Origin: a virus | DNA length: 34,938 nucleotides | Direction: 5' to 3' (one strand) | Virus record (IMG/VR): IMGVR_UViG_3300033233_000105 | Coordinates: 1 to 34,938 of that record | In this document: piece by piece, positions 1-5,246 of the stretch | Layout of the letters: every line of letters starts with the position of its first letter | Position numbering within the stretch: the stretch's first letter is position 1 | Notes under the pieces: generated by a model | The model's input: the letters and a program-made list of their open reading frames with translations, nothing else | Database searches by the model: none | What the model was told of the DNA's origin: nothing | Translations under genes and position numbers: made by a program

Positions 1-282
1 TTGAACACGTCAAATTATTCTGTAACTGATGAACAGAATAAGACTTATCCAATTTATAAAGTTGGAATTGTAAAAGCAGTTGATGGCGTTTTAATAAATG
101 ATACAAGTAAAGTTGCTTTGATTACAAAAAGACTGCCATATAGAATGAGCTTTACTATTAGAACTTTTAATGTAAAAGACAAAGCAGGAAATTTTATTTC
201 AGGACAAAATACGGCTTGGTTTTTTTATAATGGATATGCACCTGATAAAATTTCTATTCCAACTGTTAAAATAAAAAAATAA
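1..282 (+). CDS. C-terminal fragment of Ig-like tail or surface protein (partial)
   Basis: The frame is open from the first base, so this is probably the 3' end of a longer gene; the TTG at position 1 need not be the start. The 93 visible residues contain a segment reading FTIRTFNVKDKAGNFIS (about 51-67), which resembles the end of SbsA-type bacterial Ig-like domains (pattern: nvkD.aGN). No catalytic motif is visible. It lies directly upstream of the lysis cassette, where phages often carry the last tail or receptor-binding gene. A tail-fibre or tail-associated role is inferred from position and the Ig-like pattern only. Confidence 0.5.
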   Translation: MNTSNYSVTDEQNKTYPIYKVGIVKAVDGVLINDTSKVALITKRLPYRMSFTIRTFNVKDKAGNFISGQNTAWFFYNGYAPDKISIPTVKIKK

Positions 283-328
283 TTAAGTCTATATATTGTA
301 ATGATTAGTAATAAAAGGAAAAAATAAA

Positions 329-679
329 ATGCTGGCACAAGTACTTCCAAACACAGAGTCGTTTTTTATTGCCCATTGGGAAGTAATAATTTCTGCTGTG
401 GCTTTAATATTTAATGCGGGTGTAATGTATCGCTCATTAAAAGATAAACCAACAGAGAGTAGGGTAAAAGAAATGTTAGATGAAAAATTTCAAACTCACT
501 GTCCATTTGTAGACAGAATCAATATAATTGAACTACAAAACAAAGCTGTTGAAAAGCATCATGAAACTGTTACAAAAGAACGCGCAAAAGAAACAGAGAT
601 CAATCATTTAGCATTACAACGAATTGAAATAAACTTAAAAAGAGTTTGTGAAAAAATAGACATTAGTTATATAGGTTAA
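329..679 (+). CDS. Membrane-anchored coiled-coil protein of the lysis region
   Basis: The 116-residue product has one N-terminal hydrophobic segment (about residues 17-35) followed by a charged, helical, probably coiled-coil region (about 40-110). The start is supported by AAAAGGAAAAA a few bases upstream. This layout is common in small phage proteins next to holins (XhlA-like or holin-accessory proteins), and the next gene encodes a holin-like protein. A role in lysis control or as an anchor is inferred from context. I do not recognise a specific family. Confidence 0.55.
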   Translation: MLAQVLPNTESFFIAHWEVIISAVALIFNAGVMYRSLKDKPTESRVKEMLDEKFQTHCPFVDRINIIELQNKAVEKHHETVTKERAKETEINHLALQRIEINLKRVCEKIDISYIG

Positions 680-732
680 ATAACAAATCAGCATAGTGCT
701 GAGATTAGTAAACTAAAATAAAGGAGCTCGAT

Positions 733-936
733 ATGATGGCTTGGTTGCAAGGAAAAAAGACATACATCTTAGTAATATTAGGTGTAGTGGCTTTGTTAGT
801 ACAATTTCTTGTTGGAGATTTAAGTTTTTCACAATTCTTAGGTAGTCAACAAGTTATTGAATTGCTTGGACTGTTAGGAATAGGTGCTTTAAGATCCGGT
901 CTAAAAACAGAAGTTAATAAAAATACCTTAAAATGA
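733..936 (+). CDS. Holin-like small membrane protein
   Basis: The 67-residue protein begins MMAWLQGKKTYIL, then has a hydrophobic segment (about 10-28) and a second apolar stretch (about 42-55). The N-terminal WLQGKKTY pattern is typical of small phage holin-like proteins that sit before endolysins. AAGGAG lies 6 bases before ATG 733; ATG 736 is an alternative start. The stop overlaps the next start (ATGA at 933-936), which indicates translational coupling to the spanin-like gene. It is expected to act in the inner membrane, releasing or activating the endolysin. Holin activity itself is inferred. Confidence 0.6.
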   Translation: MMAWLQGKKTYILVILGVVALLVQFLVGDLSFSQFLGSQQVIELLGLLGIGALRSGLKTEVNKNTLK

Positions 937-1376
937 TTATAAGTAGGTTTGCCTTCTGTTATTTTATTTTGGTTGTGCTATTGCTTCTTGTTGGTTGCAG
1001 TAGCGCACCCGAAATAATTATTAAGGAAATAAAGGTTCCTTATTATCTGCCAGCCATTCACGATACTATTACTTTAAAAGACACAGTGATAAAAAGTGAT
1101 AGTACTTGGATTGGTTCGGTCACAGACTCCCTCGGGAGGGTTATTGGAGACTTAACTGTTTATTTCAAAAAGAAAATTGCTGCAATAAATTTATTAAAGG
1201 ACACGGTATATGTTCCTTATAAAGATACTATTCAAGTGCCTACTAATTCCAATTCTATTTTGCCTCTGGTTAATAGTTATCTTAGTTGGTGGGAGAAGGG
1301 AATACTTTATGGAGGACTTGGTACAATAATTTCTTTTTTAATCTATTTACGAATTCAAAGAGGTAAAGTAATTTGA
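933..1376 (+). CDS. Putative unimolecular spanin (u-spanin), lipoprotein with C-terminal membrane anchor
   Basis: The 147-residue product starts with a lipoprotein signal: a hydrophobic run (about 6-20) ending in the lipobox LVGC, with Cys22 as the expected lipidation site. The middle is rich in Thr, Val and Asp (DTITLKDTVIKSDSTW; KDTVYVPYKDT), suggesting beta structure, and the C-terminus has a transmembrane segment (about 123-139) followed by basic residues. An outer-membrane lipid anchor, a periplasmic beta domain and an inner-membrane anchor together are the architecture known for phage T1 gp11-type u-spanins. It lies between holin-like and endolysin genes, overlapping both by 4 bases. 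If correct, the host has an outer membrane. Confidence 0.6.
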   Translation: MIISRFAFCYFILVVLLLLVGCSSAPEIIIKEIKVPYYLPAIHDTITLKDTVIKSDSTWIGSVTDSLGRVIGDLTVYFKKKIAAINLLKDTVYVPYKDTIQVPTNSNSILPLVNSYLSWWEKGILYGGLGTIISFLIYLRIQRGKVI

Positions 1377-1903
1377 ACACTCGAGAAGATGATTTTGATA
1401 ATGCTTTTCAAATCCTGATCATAAATGAAGGTGGTTACTCTAATAATCCTATGGATAGTGGAGGTAAAACCATATACGGAATCACTCAAAGAGATTATCC
1501 AGATGCTTTTGCAGTTTGTGCTGATCTATATAAACAAAAACTATTTTTGCTTGCGCTGGATTATGCTAAACGATTTTATAAAAAAAACTTTTGGAATGAT
1601 CTGTATAAAGAAATTCCTGATAGTAGTTTATCATTTAAGATTTTTGATTTATCTGTTAATAGAGGAACTGTTACAGCAATAAAACTTTTACAAAGAACAT
1701 TATATTATGAGTTCAAAAAAACTATTAAAATAGATGGCAAATTTGGACAGATAACTCTAGGTGCAATTAAGTCGATAAACAATCAGGAAATGCTTTATGA
1801 AAAATATATAAAATGTAATGAAGCAAGTTATAAATTTTTAACTAAATTTTGGTACTATGGAAAGGGATGGCTCAATAGACTTTTTAGACGACATGAAATT
1901 TAA
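1373..1903 (+). CDS. Endolysin, GH108-family muramidase with PG-binding C-terminus
   Basis: The 176-residue protein has the GH108 signature INEGGYSN near the N-terminus (Glu19 is the expected catalytic acid) and GGKTIYGIT at about 30-38. The second half, with FDLSVNRG, IDGKFG and later text, resembles the PG_binding_3 domain usually paired with GH108. The length is typical. There is no signal peptide, so export should depend on the holin. The start is TTG, overlapping the spanin stop by 4 bases. It is expected to cleave the peptidoglycan glycan strand. A terminator-like hairpin follows at 1926-1957. Confidence 0.88.
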   Translation: MNTREDDFDNAFQILIINEGGYSNNPMDSGGKTIYGITQRDYPDAFAVCADLYKQKLFLLALDYAKRFYKKNFWNDLYKEIPDSSLSFKIFDLSVNRGTVTAIKLLQRTLYYEFKKTIKIDGKFGQITLGAIKSINNQEMLYEKYIKCNEASYKFLTKFWYYGKGWLNRLFRRHEI

Positions 1904-1925
1904 TTTATAAAATTTCTCACCTCAT

Positions 1926-1957
1926 GAGTTTTAGTTTTATCAGTAGAGCTAAAACTC
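1926..1957 (+). terminator. Terminator-like hairpin after the lysis genes
   Basis: GAGTTTTAG (1926-1934) pairs with CTAAAACTC (1949-1957), a 9-bp stem with a 14-base loop, followed by a pyrimidine- and T-containing tract. It starts 23 bases after the endolysin stop, as expected for termination of the late transcript. The T tract is interrupted, so its strength is uncertain. Confidence 0.5.
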
Positions 1958-1977
1958 TCTCTATTTAATTTTGATTC

Positions 1978-2106
1978 CTAAACACTACCTTATTAATGTT
2001 TCTATTGTTTTCATATATACTTTTATATTGCCTTTCGAAAAAAAATATATATATATAGAATTGTAATGTTAATATAAAAAGAGCCTTAAAAACAGTAGAA
2101 ACAGTA
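1978..2106. repeat. 129-bp palindromic repeat, copy 1
   Basis: This block matches 20741-20869 at 126 of 129 positions by eye, without gaps. It is an imperfect inverted repeat: the left arm has GTTTCTATTGTTTT and later CTTTTATATT, the right arm AATATAAAAAG and AAAAACAGTAGAAAC. The centre carries TTTCGAAAAAAAAT and six TA dinucleotides. All three differences between copies lie in the arms. It sits just after the lysis genes and before the early genes. Possible roles are bidirectional terminator, origin, protein-binding site or recombination site; none is proven. Confidence 0.85.
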
Positions 2107-2188
2107 TTTCTATAACTGCATATATATAATTTATAAAATTTATTTTCTGATAAAAAGCTTAAAAATAGTTCAAATTGATAACTTTCTA

Positions 2189-2221
2189 CTTTTTTTTAAC
2201 TTTTTTTTAACTTTTTTTTAA
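2189..2221. repeat. Three 11-bp tandem T8/A8 tracts (probable bent DNA)
   Basis: CTTTTTTTTAA occurs three times in perfect tandem, so T8 tracts (A8 on the other strand) start at 2190, 2201 and 2212. A spacing of 11 bp is close to one helical turn, and phased A-tracts are known to cause intrinsic DNA curvature. Such DNA is often found at origins and upstream of strong promoters. Confidence 0.8.
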
Positions 2222-2369
2222 CTTAACTATGTACTTTTATTAAAACTAGTGCTATTATTACACAGGCAAAATATGCCGGTCTTTGAAAACTTGATTGAAT
2301 CTTAAATCCATAAAGATTATTTATACTATGGTTTTATAAATTGTCGACCTGACAGATGAAATATAAAAG

Positions 2370-2531
2370 ATGTTGAAAAAAAATAATGCGAGTACGGAAA
2401 CTAAAGATTGTGAAAGTGAAGAGACATTTCTTAAAGTAACTTCCTTGAGTTGCATAATGCTAAGTAGCAGCAACAAAATAAAAAACTTTTTCTTGGTAAG
2501 TGTAAGTCCTGACGGCAACAAAAAAAGATAA
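2370..2531 (+). CDS. Possible 53-residue ORF, doubtful
   Basis: An ATG-initiated frame of 53 residues (MLKKNNASTETKDCESEE...) lies in the otherwise gene-poor control region. Against it: there is no Shine-Dalgarno, no family is recognised, and the region also shows pairing that suggests a structured transcript. For it: the N-terminal half is charged and protein-like, and the same frame continues with only two stops up to the next gene. I list it so that it is not overlooked. Confidence 0.2.
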   Translation: MLKKNNASTETKDCESEETFLKVTSLSCIMLSSSNKIKNFFLVSVSPDGNKKR

Positions 2532-2635
2532 CTCCTTCTTGCAGCAAGAAAACTTTTAATCTCGATGAGCAATGAAAGTTGTTTTGAAAACTAGGTTGAA
2601 AAATTTGAAATGAAAATCTTGCGACTCTCTTCTTC

Positions 2636-2712
2636 TGGCGGTAACGGTTATGAAAGACAAAAAGTTTTCCAGTATGTTTTTTTCATCAGATGTTCGATTC
2701 ATCTGACCGCCA
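2636..2712 (+). ncRNA. Possible structured 5' leader of the first early gene
   Basis: TGGCGGT (2636-2642) can pair with ACCGCCA (2706-2712), and just inside, TCAGATG (2686-2692) can pair with CATCTGA (2700-2706) around a small loop; the two helices compete for one base at 2706. These are relatively GC-rich pairs in a strongly A+T-rich background, ending about 50 bases before the ATG at 2761. A regulatory leader RNA is one reading. No known riboswitch class is recognised. Confidence 0.3.
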
Positions 2713-2729
2713 CAAAAGTTCTAAACAAA

Positions 2730-2763
2730 AAACACATCACTAATATAAAGGATCACGATCATG
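2730..2763 (+). promoter_or_regulatory. Duplicated leader/RBS cassette, copy 1
   Basis: AAACACATCA, a short A+T spacer, then TATAAAGGATCACGATCATG runs into the start codon. The same arrangement precedes the gene at 3324. AAAGGA is the ribosome binding site. Conservation beyond the ribosome site suggests a recent duplication or a shared translational control element. Confidence 0.65.
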
Positions 2764-3174
2764 GCAACACTTAAATCACAACAAATTTATTCTATTACTT
2801 TACATAGAACAGAAACAAATATTCTCACGGCAACAGTACTTTCAAAAATTACTTCTAGTCCAATATTCCTTGAAAATATTTTAAGTGCAACAATTGAATA
2901 TTTAGATAGAACTGACTCATATTTAATATCAATATTTTTAATGGACAAAAATCTTAATAGAGAAGTTGAACTTAGATTTATATCAAAATATTTAAGTATA
3001 AAAGATATGGGCTCTTTATTTCAACTTGAGTCTATAGACGTAAATAAAGAAACTTTTGAAACAAAAGAATATTATTTTGCTAGAGTTTCAAAGTACTGTT
3101 ACATTAACTTATATATTATTAAAACAATTAGTTGCACACCTCATTGTATTGAAAATTTTAGAAAAGTTTTTTAG
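2761..3174 (+). CDS. Early protein of unknown function (137 aa)
   Basis: This is the first well supported gene of the early region. The start is set by AAAGGA nine bases upstream within a duplicated leader. The 137-residue product has alternating polar and apolar stretches (SATIEYLDRTDSYLISIFLM) suggesting a mixed alpha/beta fold, and three cysteines in the last third. No signal peptide, membrane segment or known motif is seen. It shares its leader with the gene at 3324, so the two are probably expressed alike. Early phage proteins at such positions often take over host functions, but nothing here shows that. Confidence 0.65.
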   Translation: MATLKSQQIYSITLHRTETNILTATVLSKITSSPIFLENILSATIEYLDRTDSYLISIFLMDKNLNREVELRFISKYLSIKDMGSLFQLESIDVNKETFETKEYYFARVSKYCYINLYIIKTISCTPHCIENFRKVF

Positions 3175-3234
3175 ATCTTGAGTGTTATCACTAAATTCGA
3201 AAGGAATCTAGAGGATAGACTGACGCTTAAAATA

Positions 3235-3275
3235 CCAGCGTAAGTTTCTAAGGTACTTGCGCTGGATTTATTTTT
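3235..3275 (+). terminator. Terminator-like hairpin between early genes
   Basis: CCAGCGTAAGT (3235-3245) pairs with ACTTGCGCTGG (3255-3265), an 11-bp stem containing one G-U pair, followed by ATTTATTTTTA. This is the clearest terminator-like hairpin in the early region and would separate the genes at 2761 and 3324. Confidence 0.7.
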
Positions 3276-3290
3276 ACCTTATAAAAAAAC

Positions 3291-3326
3291 AAACACATCA
3301 ATTAAATATAAAGGATCACGATCATG
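3291..3326 (+). promoter_or_regulatory. Duplicated leader/RBS cassette, copy 2
   Basis: AAACACATCA followed by an A+T spacer and TATAAAGGATCACGATCATG repeats the leader seen at 2730-2763, again ending in the start codon. The two downstream proteins are not obviously related, so the leader was kept or copied independently of the coding sequence. Confidence 0.65.
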
Positions 3327-4409
3327 ACAACTACAAACAACTCAACAACAGATGCATCAGTTAATAAATTAGCTGTAAATATTTTATCACTAAACTTAGT
3401 AACAAATTCACGCTCAACTTATGGTGAAGCAAAAGTAAGTTTGCCTCTTTATGGACGTACTTATGAACTTGATATGATTATTAGAGAGAAATATATTTCT
3501 TATTTGGAAAGAAAAAAAGTAGAAGAACAAAGAAGCGACTTACATTGTGAAGCTTATGAGATTGATTGTGTAGGTGAATCATCAAGGATAGAAGAATCTC
3601 TTAAGCTTGTTGGACTTACATTTGATTATACAGAACTTATTTCTAGATACGCTTCTTTAATAGAAAGTAAAAAAGCTGAAGACAAACAAAAACAAATTGA
3701 GAAGTTATCAAGTTACTATGATTCTTTAAATATCGATGTTTATATGAACTACTTAATAAATCGTACTAAGTATATATCTGAACTTAGATTGTCTAAAGAA
3801 GATTATATTAAAGAAGGTGTTGAAAGACCTGTTGTAATATTAGTAAGAAGCACTAGAAAAGTTAATCATACAGAAAAAGCATTGGTAAGTTTTAATTCAT
3901 CTGTTGAAATTAGTTTATCAATTTCTGATACTGGAGTTAGACTACAAAAAGCAGATGTGCTTGATAATAATGAAACTAAATATATTAAAAAACGTAGTAA
4001 CAAAACAGAAACAGTAACAGCTTCATTAGTATTTAATAAATTAGAAACTATGATAGATGAATTACATAATGAAAACTTAAGAAAACTTCAAAGAGAGTAT
4101 GAGAGAAAAGAACTTATTGCAGCTACTTCTGCTAAACTCAATTATAATATAACAGAATTCAGATCAGTACATATTGATCCGTATTCAAGAAGTAGAAAAT
4201 GTGTTACAACAACTAACAAAGCATTTATCGTTAGAAAAGATTCAGATAAAAAACAATGTGTAGCAGTTCACTTTGATGTTAGTCCTGATGGTGAGGTCTA
4301 TAATATTAAAAACATTTATGGCAATCTTTCTAAAGATACTGTTAAAAAGATTTTAGATATATTAAATAATGAAGCTGAGATGGTTTACAATTCAGATTTA
4401 TCTAAATAA
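3324..4409 (+). CDS. Early protein of unknown function (361 aa), helical middle
   Basis: The 361-residue product is preceded by AAAGGA in the duplicated leader. It starts with a Thr/Ser/Asn-rich segment, has a charged helical stretch at about 105-135 (ESKKAEDKQKQIEKL) and another at about 245-270 (NENLRKLQREYERKEL), and ends with a mixed region containing HFDVSPDGEVYNIKNIYG. I recognise no family, signal peptide or membrane segment. The helical stretches suggest oligomerisation. It is one of the longest early proteins, so it may be a major early product. Confidence 0.7.
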   Translation: MTTTNNSTTDASVNKLAVNILSLNLVTNSRSTYGEAKVSLPLYGRTYELDMIIREKYISYLERKKVEEQRSDLHCEAYEIDCVGESSRIEESLKLVGLTFDYTELISRYASLIESKKAEDKQKQIEKLSSYYDSLNIDVYMNYLINRTKYISELRLSKEDYIKEGVERPVVILVRSTRKVNHTEKALVSFNSSVEISLSISDTGVRLQKADVLDNNETKYIKKRSNKTETVTASLVFNKLETMIDELHNENLRKLQREYERKELIAATSAKLNYNITEFRSVHIDPYSRSRKCVTTTNKAFIVRKDSDKKQCVAVHFDVSPDGEVYNIKNIYGNLSKDTVKKILDILNNEAEMVYNSDLSK

Positions 4410-4431
4410 TATTTATAAGGAAAAATTACAA

Positions 4432-4668
4432 ATGAAATGTACAAACTGTAACACTGATGCTAGTCTACTTCATGGATTTAGATGGAATCAAAAGTACGGT
4501 TATATAATAAATGATAATGAACTTCTTTGTGATAAATGTGCTGAACAAAGACCTGGATTTTTACAAAGTAATGAACTCTTATTAGTTCAAGAAAAACAAT
4601 TAAAATCTTTTAGTTATAAAAAACTTCGAAGAAAGCGAATACTGAATAAAAAAACATTCAAGAACTAA
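4432..4668 (+). CDS. Small zinc-ribbon-like protein (78 aa)
   Basis: I place the start at ATG 4432, because AAGGAAAAA lies just upstream and the preceding in-frame residues overlap the end of the previous gene. The product begins MKCTNCNTD and has a second pair in LLCDKCAEQRPG, giving a CxxC...CxxC arrangement with about 26 residues between the pairs, as in small zinc-ribbon proteins. The C-terminus is very basic (KKLRRKRILNKK), compatible with nucleic-acid binding. Function is unknown; transcription factor-like or structural zinc roles are both possible. Confidence 0.65.
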   Translation: MKCTNCNTDASLLHGFRWNQKYGYIINDNELLCDKCAEQRPGFLQSNELLLVQEKQLKSFSYKKLRRKRILNKKTFKN

Positions 4669-4688
4669 TTGATAAAGTTAATTTTATA

Positions 4689-4765
4689 ACAGATAGTTTT
4701 CAGTGATGTGTTACTATCTGTTTCCAAGGCTTTAGATGAGTTTTATGAGAGCTCATTCTAAAGCC
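4689..4765. terminator. Two consecutive hairpins in the 4669-4878 intergenic region
   Basis: ACAGATAG (4689-4696) pairs with CTATCTGT (4714-4721). Then GGCTTTAGATGAG (4728-4740) pairs with CTCATTCTAAAGCC (4752-4765), about 13 bp with one bulged T. The second is among the strongest hairpins in the window. Neither is followed by a clean T run on the + strand, so they may be processing or regulatory structures. Read on the minus strand, they lie downstream of the motif at 4800-4829. Confidence 0.5.
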
Positions 4766-4799
4766 TATATGTTTTATCATCATATATAATAAAAAGCTT

Positions 4800-4829
4800 G
4801 CCACACCAGCCTAATGAGTCCAAAACTAG
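4800..4829 (-). repeat. Intergenic GCTGGYGTGGC motif, copy A (inverted)
   Basis: Read on the minus strand, this contains the consensus CATTARGCTGGYGTGGC, preceded by CTAGTTTTGGA. The minus-strand sequence matches copy B (15738-15767) at about 26 of 30 positions and copy C (25321-25342) at all 22 core positions. It lies between genes, opposite in orientation to the other copies, about 50 bases before the gene at 4879. See findings. Confidence 0.7.
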
Positions 4830-4878
4830 TTATAATTTTAAATAATAAGAAGAAAAAACAAATATAAAGGAGCCAATC

Positions 4879-5085
4879 ATGAGTAAAGTAGCAGATCAGT
4901 CAGATTCACTTGCTTCAATCATTGAGGCGATGGATAAAGAAAGAGAAGAAATATTTTTATTAAAGGACTGTATTAAAAGAGGTTTTAGTTATAATTGTAT
5001 CAGAGAAGTTTTTGATACAAGTTTTTTAACTGAATATTATGATCGACTAAAAAGTATAGTTGAGTTAGAAAGAGAAAGTAAATAA
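4879..5085 (+). CDS. Small acidic helical protein of unknown function (68 aa)
   Basis: The start is supported by AAAGGAG followed by CCAATCATG. The 68-residue product is charged and probably all-helical (IIEAMDKEREEIFLLKDCIKRG; LKSIVELERESK). No motif or membrane segment is seen. The start context resembles the duplicated leaders at 2730 and 3291 (an AGGA element, then ATCATG), so it may be co-regulated with those early genes. Function is unknown. Confidence 0.55.
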   Translation: MSKVADQSDSLASIIEAMDKEREEIFLLKDCIKRGFSYNCIREVFDTSFLTEYYDRLKSIVELERESK

Positions 5086-5154
5086 TACTTGGGATTTTAA
5101 TTATAATTCTAAACAATAACAAGAAGAATAAATATAAAAGTTAAGAAAGGAAAA

Positions 5155-5205
5155 ATGCTTTTATATTTTTATAGTGCTTGGTTTTTATGTAAAAAAAATA
5201 ATTAA
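5155..5205 (+). CDS. Possible 16-residue leader peptide
   Basis: AAAGGA five bases before an ATG opens a 16-codon frame (MLLYFYSAWFLCKKNN), ending about 40 bases before the DUF932 gene. The peptide is hydrophobic with a basic end. The good ribosome site is the only support. It could be a tiny membrane peptide, a leader peptide, or chance. Confidence 0.25.
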   Translation: MLLYFYSAWFLCKKNN

Positions 5206-5246
5206 ACAAAAACAATGTAAAACAAAAAACAAAGGAATCACAGATC

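Larger units (their letters stand above)
1904..2760 (+). other. Gene-poor control region between lysis and early genes
   Basis: This 857-bp stretch has no well supported gene. In order it holds a terminator-like hairpin (1926-1957), copy 1 of the 129-bp repeat (1978-2106), very A+T-rich DNA, three phased 11-bp T8 tracts (2189-2221), and from about 2270 a less A+T-rich part with several pairing possibilities, including a long-range stem at 2636-2712. A short frame at 2370-2531 is listed separately. I searched for sigma70-type promoters and found only weak matches (TATACT at 2322-2327 without a well placed -35 box). The position before the first early gene suggests an origin, an early promoter region, or both. 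Confidence 0.6.

Noticed and set aside
2321-2572. Minus-strand frame of 83 codons
   Set aside because: It lies opposite a region with + strand features, has no ribosome site, no partner gene on that strand, and a Leu/Ser/Phe composition typical of antisense A+T-rich DNA.
2610-2774. 54-codon + strand frame ending inside the gene at 2761
   Set aside because: It runs through the duplicated leader and the start codon of the next gene, has no clear ribosome site, and overlaps a likely RNA structure.
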